This document shows positions 8,218-19,305 of a stretch of DNA of 64,000 bases, one piece after another; within the stretch, counting starts at the first letter, position 1; each line of letters begins with the position of its first letter. The DNA lies in assembly GCA_040954595.2 (NCBI GenBank), contig CM082598.2, forward strand, positions 8,618,001 to 8,682,000. The letters run 5' to 3'. Made by a program: the position numbers and the translations under genes. Origin of the DNA: Balanoglossus misakiensis. Lineage: Eukaryota; Hemichordata. The notes beneath the pieces were generated by a model. It ran no database searches and was not told where the DNA came from. It saw only the letters and a program-made list of their open reading frames with translations.

Positions 8218-9096
8218 CAGTAACAACTTGTACGCTAAATATCCGTCTGCTATCGACAAGGACACAGTACTGAGACTGCGCTTATTCGAGTCCAAAACGA
8301 CGTGCTACGTGCTCTAGATCGCCGGGATGATGTTATTTTAATTTAATATTGACCACAATATCTTGATTCATAGAATATGTCATAGGTTTGGTATCCAGGG
8401 TACCGTTCTCAACTGGATTACTTCATATTTACAAGGCAGAACAATGAGAGTACGTATTGGGTCGGTGATGTCGGAGGCACAACCACTTGATTGTGGCGTT
8501 CCCCAGGGCTCGGTCTTGGGACCAGTTATTCAGTCTGTATACAACACCGCTTGATGTTATTATAGATAAACACGGTCTACAAAGTATGTTCTATGCTGGT
8601 GACTCTCAGTTGTATATTGTTTGCTCTCGTGATTGTGTCCCGAGTAAAGTTATTGAGAACTGTATAAGTGAAATTCGCCAGTGGATGCATGATAACATGC
8701 TTGTACTTAACGATAGTAAGACCGAAGTTATTAGATTCTCTTCTAAGTTTGGCTATAGGGACCGACCACGAGAGTGTGATGTACAAGTCGGGGATATCAG
8801 CGTCCATTCATCACCTACAGTGATTGACCTCGGTGTTACATTTGATGTTACGACGACCATGACATCACATGTTTCCAGTTTGTGTAAATCAACGTCTTTT
8901 GCTTTGAGGAAGATTAGTAAAGTCCGGAATTGTCTAGAGCAAGATTCAACTGAAAAACTTGTCATGATTTTGTAACTTCTAGGTTAGACTATTGTAACAG
9001 CCTTCTTTATGGTTTGCCAAATTATCAAATCAGTAAGTTACAGTCTATTCAGAATGCTGGTGCACGTTTAGTCACTAAAAGCATATACAGAAACGG
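8218..9096 (+). pseudogene. Broken LINE reverse transcriptase (Jockey-superfamily-like)
   Basis: Reading across frames gives SNNLYAKYPSA, HSTETALIRVQNDVLRALD, DHNILIHRICHRFGIQGTVL, SYLQGRTMRVRIGSVMSE, CGVPQGSVLGP, LYTTPLDVIIDKHGL, MFYAGDSQLYI and LDYCNSLLYGLPNYQISKL. This is the ordered signature of a LINE RT (CR1/L2/Rex-type within the Jockey superfamily). Multiple lesions are visible. There is a frame change near 8250, and the motif-A segment (normally LLDLSAAFDTID) is deleted near 8342. Frameshifts lie near 8525 and 8967, and the catalytic YADD is YAGD (Gly codon 8598-8600). The 5' part with endonuclease is absent, as expected from 5' truncation. Similarity fades after about 9096. Confidence 0.85.
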
Positions 9097-10580
9097 ATTG
9101 ATTGGGAAATACTATAGAACGATTTGTCAAACAAAATGGACACTTTCAGGATTTAGGTTAGCTGCTGATTGTCTCACCTGTCACTATGACCTGGGTCACT
9201 GCAACTCGACTACACTAAAATTGCGATGTAACATGAAGTAAATGACTCTTGGCAATGTGTGAGTTGTCTTGTCACATCAAGAGACTGGTACTTGCTGGTG
9301 AACATTTTAGTCTAGTTGCAGTACCCCAGGTCATAATGGCGGATCAGCCAATCAGTGGCTATGATAATCAAAATCCTGACAGCGGCCATTTTGTTTTACG
9401 TGGTGACAAGGTGGTGTGGGTCACTAAACAGTGAGCGCATAGCTTTGTAATGTGTATATTTTGAAAGACTAATATGAAAATTTGCGTGAAATTGCATGGG
9501 AGGCCTAAAGTGCCCCTTTTATTTCATCGTATTTACTATCTATGACGTCACAGTTTCCATGTAGTAATGGCGTTTCATTCAAACATGTTGTTTACCATCA
9601 GACTTTTTCTATGAAGCCTTATATTGTTATGTGGACAAATTTGACCCGAATCCATGGGTAGACAGGGCAATTCTTTTCATGTTAAAGGTTTGTATATCGA
9701 CATTTATTTCACCAAGTAAAATATACCCAAAATGGTATTTGCCATCAACTGTGTAGTTTTGAATGCTTCATAGGAGCGAATAAGAAACTCAAGATAGAAA
9801 ATTGTTTTGAGGTCAAATTTTATTGTAGATAGAAAATTGCTTTGAGGTCAAATATTATTGTACAGCTTGCTTGACTTACAAATGTAAAAATAAATATTGT
9901 AAATTTCTTATCGTGAGTAGCTGCTGTGATTGAAGAGAAGTGGAAACGATATAAGAAAATATTGGGATAGTCTAATTTTATAATTGATTATTTTTCAAAT
10001 TTTGCTGACAGTTTGGTCCTGTGTTTTTCTTATTTTGCTGAGTTTGGTCGTGACTGTTCAGATACAATCAGATATGACGCTGACCTGGACCTAGAAGTTC
10101 ACAAAGGATTCAATGGTTTGATCTTTACATAACGTAAAGTAAGTGGCATCTTACATTACATTTGTGTACGTTTTTGTTTTACTTTAGTATTGTTGCATTT
10201 TTTTCATGATTTGTTTTGGACTCAACAACTTTTGCACTTGTCCATGCACTGCATTGTAGGTAGGTATTAATTCCAGGGGTAATATGTTCCCTCTGCTCCT
10301 AATCCAAGCTATCCGCCTTCATGATCATTCAGGTACATGTACACTCGACAGTCAAGCCATGCATTATATGTTGTTGGGTCATGTAGTCTCAGATCTCTGG
10401 GCTCTCTCGTGCATTGCCAATAAAAATACCAGTTCATGGGTCTAATGAGTTCATGGGTGCAATTCTCAGCAATCTGGGCATTTGGATGTAGGCTCCATCA
10501 TAGCCACATCATGTCGTCATAAAATGCGAAAGCCTCAAAAACGTGCTGCTAAAATAACCATAAATAATTATTGAATATAA
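9097..10580. other. Non-coding stretch
   Basis: I see no gene, RNA or element here apart from a local 35-bp tandem duplication (9792-9861). The frame at 9249-9434 has no recognisable features. Confidence 0.5.
9792..9861. repeat. Two tandem copies of a 35-bp unit
   Basis: AGATAGAAAATTG, TTTGAGGTCAAAT and ATTATTGT-like segments occur twice with a 35-bp period (starts 9792 and 9827), differing at a few positions. Confidence 0.8.
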
Positions 10581-10796
10581 TTGCATTTTGAATTGGAAGT
10601 CATATTGGACCATACAAGTGTTATACTTGTTGATTCTTTGCTTCTGCGGAGGCCAGCTAATAGAGAATTAAGGGAACACTTTGCTGCCATGCGACTGTAT
10701 GAGGTAAAAAGAACTGGAGTGGCTGTTGACCCAGCATGTAACAAGGTCAGAAGATTTCTTTACTGCATGTATCAATCATGTGATCTGGTCATGTGA
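10581..10796 (+). CDS. Possible exon or gene remnant, unknown product
   Basis: The frame encodes VDSLLLRRPANRELREHF and AAMRLYEVKRTGVAVDP, which look more protein-like than the surrounding noise. Possible donors are TATGAG|GTAAAA (near 10,703) and AACAAG|GTCAGA (near 10,746). A pyrimidine-rich stretch near 10,625-10,650 could be an acceptor tract. I do not recognise a family. It lies 0.3 kb upstream of a better-supported candidate exon on the same strand, so the two may belong to one gene. Confidence 0.25.
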   Translation: MHFELEVILDHTSVILVDSLLLRRPANRELREHFAAMRLYEVKRTGVAVDPACNKVRRFLYCMYQSCDLVM

Positions 10797-11068
10797 CTCA
10801 AGGCATTGTCATTTCACAGTGACAGGCAAGCAATATTTCGGCATCCAGTAAAAGTTTTTCCAAGTATATTTTTACTTTAGAACTGCCAAACACGTGATGC
10901 CCCATCAGCCTCATAGCGTTCCTTCTACACAGTCTTTGTCTGCACCTGGTGAAGTTGCCCATCTGGAAACTTGAATGCCGACGTAACTGTGCCTAAATGC
11001 GCCTGACATCATTTGATATCGAAGAATTCAAATAGTTAATTTGTTGGTTTCCTGTCACTCCCTTATAG

Positions 11069-11294
11069 AATCCTCTGACAACTGAAAGACAAGTGATGCA
11101 TCTGTATAGTGTTAGGTGTGGATTGTTCAACTCACCAGACCAAGTGCTTTTACAGACAGATTTTGGAACAGTGATTGACGTTGCTAACACCATTAGACTG
11201 CAGTGCTTCCAGTACCATTCCCCTTCAACGACTATTCTTCTGACATATCTACATAAACATATGGCATCAACAATGTTATCATCACACATATCAG
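11069..11294 (+). CDS. Candidate internal exon, unknown product
   Basis: A 226-nt segment open in one frame begins immediately after a good acceptor (TTTCCTGTCACTCCCTTATAG ends at 11,068; pyrimidine tract plus TAG). It ends at a consensus donor (CAG|GTAAGT, junction 11,294/11,295). It encodes about 75 residues, including QVMHLYSVRCGLFNSPDQVL, TDFGTVIDVANTIRL and FQYHSPSTTILLTYLHKHM. No domain is recognised. A further acceptor (AACACTTATACAG) ends at 11,636. Joining to it would give a short terminal exon ending in TGA, but phase support is weak. This is the best evidence of host coding sequence in the window, but it is only a splice-signal argument. Confidence 0.35.
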
Positions 11295-11888
11295 GTAAGT
11301 ATTATGTGCATGAGGAAGAATTGACTTGGGCAAATAAAATTGTCCTCGCTTCATTGACAGCAGTCCCAGCACATTAAAGTCCACTTTTTGAGAGTGAGTT
11401 TGATAGATTATCCTTACATGTGATTGAATTTGCATTTATTTCACACAACGCATAATAATTTGTTTTTGTTATACTGACCATATAAAGTCTCAAATAATGA
11501 GTTGAGATCCTTTACAAAACAGGAGTTCAACCTTGCTCATATATTACTTTGATTTGTGTCCTTCATTAACAGTTTTGGCTGATCAGATGTACAAACACAC
11601 AGTTTTGATTGTATCATACATTTAACACTTATACAGACGATGCAGAAGTTTGGATATGAGGCAGCAGTTGCACAATCACTGCATTGATTTGAATAGGAAT
11701 ATGTGGACACTTTCTTTGCCTAGTCAAACTGTCCCATGGCATACAAACAGCATATGGTGATGTGTTCACTTTCATTGAGACATCCATGCCACAATGAGAC
11801 AATATCAGCGAATATTCAAGATTTTAAATTGAAAACTTTAATTTAACCACACTTACTCTCTGGCATTTCCATAATAGAGACGGATGGC
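11295..11888. other. Non-coding stretch between candidate exon and helicase remnant
   Basis: AT-rich sequence without repeats or motifs. The only item of note is the possible splice acceptor ending at 11,636. A long frame is not present. Confidence 0.4.
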
Positions 11889-14010
11889 CTAAGTTCCATA
11901 CTTGCAGCAGATTTCTTCAACATAGTTGTGAAGTGACTGATTGAAAACATATGTGCAAATTAATCTTAATCTTGATTTCTGCAGTTTGTCAATAAGTTTA
12001 TCTAGGTGTTCTTTGTTCTTATTGATTATATCTGTTACAGATAAAACTGTGTATCCATCACTTCCAAAGAAGTCATCTCTAATTTCCATTGTGTCTATTT
12101 CATACATTTCTGTGTTGTTGAGAGGTATACATTTACTTTTCTTTGGAAGAGACTTGGCATCACTGCTGTTATTGCATGTCTTCTGCATGGGTGGTTGTTG
12201 TTATTGTTGCTGTAAAAGTTTGTAGTCATTTTGGTTGTTATTCTCCTTGCACACATCTTGCTCTTCCATGTCTAGTATAATTTGCTTGTATCTGTCATCA
12301 AAGAAGATGCTTCTTTCATCAAAGTCAAGCAAATGCAGACCATTTAAATCCCTTACCCTACTCATAGCTACATAGGCCTGACCTGACACGAAGACATGTT
12401 TCAGATTTTGAATTACAACGTTATCAATTTGACAGCCAGAACTGTGCACAAAGAGCCATTAACCCAAAGACTTTTGACGTAAATGTTTTTGAGTAATATG
12501 ACTCCTGCACCCATTTTAAGTGTAATTTGGTAAGGTAGTATGTGCTTGTGGTATTTCTTCAATTTGTGTATTTCTCTTTGATTGAGTGTTCTCCCATCCA
12601 TGCCAGTATCCATCCATGCCAGTTTTTTCCAAAAACTGTTGGTATAAGTGATCTCGTTCGTCTCGCAGAGACACTATAAGGCTCCCTCAGAAATGTCAAT
12701 GTTGTTAACATTGTCAATTTTTCGTGACTGGAGTACTTCCCTGATATGGTCATCAATTTTACCAATCCTGACTGCTTGGAGGAGAGCAATAAACTGTGCA
12801 TCACTTTGTCGCTTAACTTTCTTTTACATTGCTGTGTCAAAATGCCTCCATAAATATGAATTGAAAATATCTGTTTTGATTGCTGGCAGTTGTGCAGGAT
12901 CTCCGAGCATGATAATGTGCTTTCCTCCAAATAATTGTTGTTTGTCACTTCCACTAGCTGCCCATCTACATATCCTGTTGAGTGCAATGAAAACACTAGC
13001 TTCCATAAGAGAGAATTCGTCTATGACAATGACTTGTGTCCATTGAAGCATCTTGTATTTGAGTGTTTCACGCTCCAAATAACATTGGCAGTCAATGTCA
13101 ATCTTCAGGAATTGATGGAGGGTTGTGTCATCAATGAGGTGGGCCGCAACCCCGGTTGTAGCTGTACACTGAACAGTCAAGCCGAGGCATTCTGTTGCAT
13201 ATTGTTTAATGATTTTCCAGTTCCAGCAGGACCAACTATTGCACAGAGGATTTGGCCACTCTTGTCAAATTCTGATTTGAGCCATTCGTAAGTTTTTTTC
13301 TGCGATGGTGAGAGTTGGTTGATTATGTCTCCCAGATTGGTTGCTGTGGCACGTTTTATTTGTAAATCACCAAAATGGTCTTCTTCAAACTCTGGCCCAT
13401 CTGTTACTTTCATTTCAAACTTCTGTTGGTTAAGTTCGTCTGGCTTTGGTGTTATTTCCTCAGCAATTGACAGGAAGGACTCAACTTCTTCATTGGACAA
13501 CCAGTTTCCATCAATAAGTTGTTGACTGAGTTCTTGTAGATTTTCCATGGAATAACCTCTCCTCTTTGCTGTTGAAAATGCAATCAGTGCATCTTCATGT
13601 TTGTCTAAAGGACCTCTGAAGGCACATTCTTCAATGTATGATTTTGTAGTATTGGTTGATGATATCAAATTTGGTATGTCCTCCCGTGTCCAAGGAATCT
13701 TTAGAATTATTTTTTTGCATGTAGAATTTTTCTGGTCATCAGAGTGTGGATGGATGAAAAGCAACCTTGGAATCACTGCTTCATGCATCTTCTCAATCCG
13801 TCGACCTTTCTTGTCTGTCAATACATTTTTGCGCTGTGGTTATATTGTTTGCACTGACGAACTTGTAATGGCAGACGAAGTCTGGATATGTCACTGATTT
13901 CAGGACTTCTGGTCTGTCAAGATGTTTATCAAGAAAAGTGTCATAGTAAAAAGGTTCAATAGATTGTGTATTAGAAAATCTGTAAGCAAGTTCAGTTTTA
14001 TGTGTATAAC
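11889..14010 (-). pseudogene. Decayed PIF1-like helicase (possibly Helitron-derived)
   Basis: Read on the minus strand, conserved PIF1 superfamily 1B motifs occur in order. They are VGPAGTGKS (Walker A, 13,210-13,233), CTATTGVAAHLIDDTTLHQF (motif Ia), VIVIDEFSLM (Walker B, 13,004-13,033), IMLGDPAQLPAI (motif III), VKRQSDAQFIALLQAVRIG, LPYQITLKMGAGVILLKNI, QIDNVVIQNLKHVFVSGQAY and VAMSRVRDLNGLHLLDFDE (motif VI). The gene is broken. There are frameshifts at the T run 13,826-13,830 and near 13,205, and in-frame stops at 12,824-12,826 (TAA), 12,674-12,676 (TAG) and 12,201-12,203 (a TAA inside a CAA run). Near 12,440-12,470 an apparent deletion removes the region before motif V. Upstream text such as YPDFVCHYKF and LTDKKGRRIEK resembles the segment preceding the helicase in Helitron polyproteins. 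No Rep nuclease was found, so a host-type PIF1-like copy is not excluded. Confidence 0.85.
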
Positions 14011-14500
14011 CTTATTATTGTACACCATCTTTTTTAAATGTAAATGTTATGTCATTTTACAGAATACAGAATTGTCTCTCTTCACTGGTATTACATGATA
14101 TGCCATAGTCCTGATATAATCGTTGCTAAATAAGCTTGAAAGAGGCGGCCTGAAGAATTGTCTTTGCCACTGGTGTGACTCAATGCATCCAAGCATGACT
14201 GCCAAACATACTAAAACATAGAGTTCATGGGATCATCACATGGAATGTTGTATGGCAATGTACCATGACTGGTGTAATGTACTTCTGAGACAAGGCTTAA
14301 ATGCTTTGTAAGGCATTCGTTTGAATATATAACCCTTGTGTCAAACATATGCTTCAACAATTAAATGCCATGAATCCAATTGTGTGTCTCATAAACCACT
14401 CTATAGAGCTTTTCATTGTACACTGCATTCCAGCCAATGAATTATGATACACATTAGATGTCCTCGGTGCTCACTTCAAGTCTAAGATCATTCATAATTG
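14011..14500. other. Non-coding stretch separating two pieces of the minus-strand remnant
   Basis: No open frame or repeat is recognised. It may be an intron, an insertion or decayed sequence of the helicase-encoding element. Confidence 0.35.
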
Positions 14501-14812
14501 TTAAAATTTCTGAAATTGAAAGAAAATTTGTATCCTCGAAAAAGCTCTCAAGTGTGTCAAATGTACCATCACTGCTCTCAAAAACGAATTTATGTCTATC
14601 ACTGGTAATACGTGTAAAAATGCCAAAATCATCATTTGTGATGCTGAATGTATTTGGAACAAAAGTTTGCTTTGGAACTCAGATTTTTTTACAAATGTAA
14701 CATTACATTTGATGTCATTTGGTAGATGACGAATATAAAGTGCACATTTGGTTATTTTTGTCAAGTCTTTGGGTAAATTAAGATTACTTGTGATCAGTTG
14801 TCCTTGTGGCAA
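14501..14812 (-). pseudogene. Possible upstream fragment of the same Helitron-like element
   Basis: The minus-strand frame encodes MPQGQLITSNLNLPKDLTKI and LYIRHLPNDIKCNVTFVKKS. A leader-like phrase followed by LP..., then a V-F-K pattern, is loosely reminiscent of the region N-terminal to the Rep domain in Helitron polyproteins. It lies 0.5 kb upstream of the helicase remnant on the same strand. The resemblance is from memory and weak, and chance is possible. Confidence 0.25.
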
Positions 14813-14908
14813 TAGGGTTGAAATTATCTAGATACAAATGTTTTTCAGTGATGAAATTACCATCATAAATCCTAGAATAGACAAAATAATACGACAATGA
14901 AAATTTTT

Positions 14909-15115
14909 AGCTCTGCTGTCACTTGTGTCAGCCGAGCTGTACCAGAAGGTTGATAAGTGTCCGTCCGTCAACTTTTGGTATTTCAATCTTCTTCCTTAAA
15001 ACAATTTGGCATATTTAGCTGAAATTTGGTTGGAATGTGTGTTATAGTGCCCTTACCTGATTTTGTTAATTTGGACTTGATGGGATCATGAATATGCAAA
15101 TTAGATCTAAAAAAG
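14909..15115. repeat. Hairpin-ended dispersed repeat (R2)
   Basis: It starts with an imperfect 14-bp hairpin: AGCTCTGCTGTCAC (14,909-14,922) and GTGTCAGCCGAGCT (14,925-14,938), with 12 of 14 pairs. This is followed by TGTCCGTCCGTCAAC and, about 170 bp later, ATATGCAAATTAG. The same layout, terminal hairpin then a GTC/GTCTGT-type tract then ATATGCAAATTAG, is seen in repeat R1 at 19,306-19,815, so the two look like relatives. The right boundary is not clear. Confidence 0.45.
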
Positions 15116-15934
15116 AAGTTTTGGTAAAAATCTTCTTTTCCACAACTACATGTACAAGCAACCAGTCAAAATACGGACATCACGAAAATGCGTCGCGTTA
15201 TCGACCCAAATTCGTGTAATAACCCCTTTTTCATACATGCCTACCTATAAAACAGTATGAATTGCGAAAATGAGCCAAAACAATTTCATGGCCAGAAATT
15301 CGAACCGGGCGCCTTGAGATCACGGCAGCCATAGCCAAGGCGATGCGATCAGGTGATCAACGTGTATGCTGTATTATTAATCTGAGGGGGTTGCAATTGG
15401 CAGCTTTCATTACAATGGGCACATCCACATTCTAAATAAAATTGTCTACGTTCTCTTCCAAATATCATGTTAACAATTATTTCGCATTGAGAATTCCGAA
15501 GAAGTAAAAATGATACAATCAACATGACAAAACTGCCAGCTTAGAAAACTTTATTACAGCTTTTAATAACCGAATTTTACAACACCCCTCTCCACTAGAG
15601 TCCTATGCCCCGTGTCGCGAACTGTCGTGCCGATCACTGAGTCAACGCTGTGTGATGATTTCAGCGTGTTCTCAAAAATAGTTCGAGACGCGGACGCGGT
15701 ATTTCACTCGGTGAAATACCGTAAAATATCTTCGGGGCGAGAACAATAGAAAGTACAATGTACAAAGAACAATGCACACATGTACATTGCAAATGGACAT
15801 ACTCAAACTCATGATATTGTGTATATTGAAATGAATTAAACAGTTTAAACTCATTGCACCACTGGGGTTTAAAATGATAGGGTTACTTTTAATGCGGGGG
15901 AAACTAAGAAGAGGATGGTAATTAGAGGTCTGGT
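15116..15934. other. Non-coding stretch
   Basis: No gene is recognised. The minus-strand frame at 15,672-15,854 has no motifs. It contains a tRNA-like B-box (separate entry) and otherwise unremarkable AT-rich sequence. Confidence 0.4.
15297..15350 (-). repeat. tRNA-like B-box, possible SINE or tRNA-derived scrap
   Basis: On the minus strand GGCGCCCGGTTCGAATTTC matches the T-arm/B-box of tRNAs (GGTTCGAAT). It is preceded by CGCCTTGGCTATGGCTGCCG and a GCCTTGG...CAAGGC pairing that could be a stem. I could not fold a full cloverleaf or find a good A box, so a functional tRNA is unlikely. Confidence 0.3.
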
Positions 15935-16117
15935 TTAAAGGTATACAGTCACCTCCAATTTACATACGCCCATATATGGCTGAAATGGCATATATCATAT
16001 TCTAAAGAACATATGGTGGCTCTCTTTTTTTGCATGTGCCACCGACTGAAAAGTGATTGGGTAGATCTCGATTTGCCATGGTAACAATAGCTAATTTTCT
16101 ACAGGTGATCATATTAA
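15935..16117 (-). mobile_element. TTAA-flanked inverted-repeat element M1, copy 1 (about 183 bp)
   Basis: It begins TTAAAGGTATACAGTCACCT and ends with a diverged GGTGATCATATTAA. The body (TTTACATACGCCC, CATATGGTGGC, GATTGGGTAGATCTCG, GGTAACAATAGCTAATTT) is the reverse complement of copy 2 at 18,994-19,186. It is non-coding. The TTAA at both ends recalls piggyBac-type target sites, but no transposase is present. Confidence 0.8.
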
Positions 16118-18074
16118 ACTCTGTTTTCTTGAATTTATCTGAACCTGTAATTTGTAAAGAATAAAATCTAGCGGCAATTCAATAGATTTTAAAAGTTTTG
16201 AAGCTGGTAGATTTTAAGCTACAGGGACTAAGCAAGACTAGTTTAAATATCCCCCCCCCCCCAAAAAAAAATACCCAAAGTAATATAAGATTTTAGTGGT
16301 TTTGTGTCCTTCCAATATAAAAGCAGGAAGTGTGATGACATCGTGCTGTTGGAATTGTAACATTTTTCAACCCACCTCTTTTTGTTCTTGTCAATTTTCT
16401 GCAAAATAGTTGCAGGTAGCAAAGATATAAAAAAAATAGTGGGAAAATAAACTTTATTGCTGTTTTTTTATATTTAATCTCTGCTACTGTTGCTGTGAGA
16501 TTTGTAATGAAAGATGCTTGTTTTAATGAAGTCATTGTGCAGGAAGGGATGTTGATGTGTCATACCTTCATAAGAATCTTGCCTGACTTCAGCCATTACT
16601 CAAACTTCCATTAGCCAGTGAATACTGAGCAACACCTATGTGATGAAAAGAAAGATTAATTAAACCTTAGAAAAGAATATGCTTTGCCATTTATAATCCT
16701 AATTAGTATAATTTAAATTCAATTTAAAAAATTGGAGTGCACTTTGTCAGTAACGGTAGCGATAGTGCTCTTTAGTCTACTCAAAATAGAAAATATAATT
16801 TTTCTGATTTTATATAACTTGTACATCAATGAATTTTAAATTGAAAAATAAAGAGCTTGATCCCAAACAACAATTTTCACTTCTTGGGTCTATAAGCTAA
16901 GCAAGAAATATTCATGTTTGGTACAATCCTTTTTATAGATAGTAATTTTGAATTCTGTATTATCGAATTGTTTTGGAATTTCAATGGTCATTAAAAAGTT
17001 ATTTTTTTATTTTGATTGCCACCTCTATTCCCTTGACAAATAACATCCGAGGAGAGGGATATTGTTTCATTCCTGGCCAAACTAAAATAAAGAGTTACAA
17101 ATATATTTTCCCACCAACGACAGTCGGTCTTAAACGAAAGGCAGATAATTGTAAAATTACCCGACAGAGGTCGTTCTTCCGTATCGCGGCTGAGCGTAGG
17201 GCTGGAGCTCAGACGGTATGGGCTGGGGTTGTATGAAGCCAAATAATCCACTCTTAACTCGGGTATATACATCCAGCCTGCCTAGGTTATTTGCTGAATT
17301 ATTTCTGTTGATAAACGAAAGAGAATGACACTCCCAGTGCACTGAGATCTACTTGAGAATACATTCTGTACAATAACATCCCAGGTTGCCTTCGTAATGG
17401 AATAATAGGCCGATCTAGTGAATTATTCAAAGAAACATTAATTTTTGGGCATATGATAAATAAATGATGTACAGATAAACAAACTGTTTTGTTGAAGAAA
17501 ATCGTAAACAAGATCGTTTACAGCTCAGGATGATCATAGCCCCACATCACTGTATTATCGCAGGGAAGACCTTCATGGGGGATTGGTTATAGATATTTAC
17601 AATTGAGATTCTTAAATAATATAATGTGCCAACCATGTTAATTTGTGAAGTTTGCTTGGCTTGATAACTATGCAGAGGGTGTCACGTGTGACGCACTGTG
17701 AGACCGCCGTCTTCGGACTTTGGTACTGTGCCATGGAAAAATTCACGTGCTGATCCAGGGTTGCTGCACAAGTTATTGAAAAAAATCAGTGATTAAACTT
17801 GGTTTACTGTAATACAATCTATGGTTTTAGTATGGAAAAGTTAAGCGGCTAAACCAGATTTACTACACAAGCTTTTGTTTTATTATGGTCTAAATTCAGC
17901 GACTAAACCAGTCACATACTTTCTAATATTGTCTACACAAGCTATGATTAAATGGCGAGGCTTGTAAACTGAAAAGATATAGCCATTGTACCACCTCGTG
18001 TCCGTTTTTATCATGATGTTAAACTCTGGAATAAACTTCTGTAGTGACATTTTCCAGAATAATTTGTAAACCTA
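16118..18074. other. Non-coding stretch, nothing recognised
   Basis: Two kilobases of AT-rich DNA. Frames at 16,293-16,535 (minus), 16,973-17,236 and 16,991-17,511 (minus) have no domains. A C12A9 run lies at 16,251-16,271. A slightly GC-richer patch near 17,100-17,230 shows no gene signature. Confidence 0.5.
16251..16271. repeat. Homopolymer pair C12-A9
   Basis: Twelve C followed directly by nine A. It is a simple low-complexity tract. Confidence 0.9.
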
Positions 18075-18614
18075 TGAAAATCTGGCAGGCTGCATTGCCT
18101 GGTGTACTGCACATGCGCAGTTCGTCTTGAAAGAAAAGTCTAAAGGAAATAACTTATAAATCATGTTTATTCGGGAAAATAAAGCCCAAAATTATTGTTT
18201 GTGAACAAAAATACCAGTAGTGAGAACGTCATATTTATTTATTTTTGACTTTAGGTATATATTTGGCGAAATTATCAGAGTAATCTTACTACTTATTAAT
18301 AGAATTTTTGATAAATGCATATTTTCAGCCTCAGTATCGTTGCCATAGAAAGCTGTCATAGAAATGAACATGATATCAGTTCATTTTGACCAAATAACCT
18401 TAGTAGTGAAATTTTCATTTCAATCTAAGCTACTTCTGTTTGATTTGAAAAAAAGCACTTGCCAAAATCGTTGCCATATAAACACCTGTCATCAAAACGG
18501 ACATCGTTTTTGATGTATTTGTGCAAAGATACACCTTTGGTGAAATTTTCGTGGAAATCGGACCTGTTATTTTTATAATCATTATTTTTATGTAATTCTT
18601 TATTTAATTATTTA
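18075..18614. repeat. Dispersed repeat family R3, copy A
   Basis: It aligns by eye with 21,022-21,558 plus 23,514-23,536. Shared blocks are AGGCTGCATTGCC, CTGCACATGCGCAGTT, AAAATAAAGCCCAAA, ATATTTGGCGAAATT, CTACTTATTAATA, GGTGAAATTTTCGTGGAAA and TAATTCTTTATTTAAT. Within the copy the module GTTGCCATA...ACATC...GTGAAATTTTC recurs at least twice, so the family has internal tandem modules. It has no coding capacity. Confidence 0.75.
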
Positions 18615-18812
18615 ACGGTTATCACTATTTAAAACCTTGTTACCCAGTGAGTCTGGTGGCGTGTGTACGACAGATGTAAGGTACAAAACTTCGCTCGAAA
18701 CCCAACGCGAGTTAGAGCTCGAGTTTATTTACGTACAACATAGTAGCAATTTTTCGTATGTATGCGCGCGCTCTAAAAATCACGCGTCAACTGAGTGGAA
18801 CAGCGTTAAAAT

Positions 18813-18840
18813 GCGGGTTGCGGGTTGCCGATTGCGGGTT
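18813..18840. repeat. Short GCGGGTT minisatellite
   Basis: GCGGGTT occurs three times (18,813, 18,820, 18,834) in 28 bp. The reverse complement AACCCGC appears singly near 20,196. Confidence 0.7.
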
Positions 18841-18993
18841 GTAAAATATGGTTGTGTTTTGATGAAAGAATGATAATATTATATGTCAAAAGAAACAATC
18901 AAATTATTGCTTCCCAGATGTTCACTTTGCGCCACAACTCCAGCAGCAGACTTCGACCCTCACACTCACTACTGTGTGCGATGTCTCATTAGC

Positions 18994-19186
18994 TTAAAGG
19001 TATACGGTCACCTTAGGAAATTAGCTACAGTTACCACGGTAAACTTGAGATCTAGCCAATCACAGATTTTCAGTGGGTGGCACACGCCAAAAAAAGAGCG
19101 CCGCCATATGTTATTTAGAACGCTAAAATACGCCATATCAGACAAATATGGGCGTATGTGAATTGGAGGTGACTGTATGCCTTTAA
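18994..19186 (+). mobile_element. TTAA-flanked inverted-repeat element M1, copy 2 (193 bp)
   Basis: The left end TTAAAGGTATACGGTCACCT is matched by the right end AGGTGACTGTATGCCTTTAA, giving 18 of 20 positions in inverted orientation, with TTAA on each outer edge. The body is the reverse complement of copy 1 at 15,935-16,117. The frame at 18,883-19,161 overlaps the element and is not believed to be a gene. This copy has the better-preserved ends. Confidence 0.85.
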
Positions 19187-19305
19187 TCCCAGTCACTTTC
19201 CAGCAGGTAGTACTCCTTGAAAAATCGACTGAAATACGTTAACTGCCTAATGAGTTTTCACGACCAGAAATAATCAGAGTTCAGGCTTGTATAGGTCGTT
19301 TTATT

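Noticed and set aside
8577-8965. Minus-strand frames over the LINE relic
   Set aside because: Shadows of the plus-strand reverse transcriptase remnant.
12648-13897. Plus-strand frames opposite the helicase (12,648-13,046, 12,935-13,291, 13,319-13,525, 13,601-13,897)
   Set aside because: They are antisense shadows of the minus-strand PIF1 motifs.
15297-15350. Functional tRNA gene on the minus strand
   Set aside because: B-box present, but no acceptable A box, anticodon arm or acceptor pairing could be drawn.
16991-17511. Overlapping minus-strand frames near a GC-richer patch as a gene
   Set aside because: Three short frames in different phases without splice-like boundaries or motifs.
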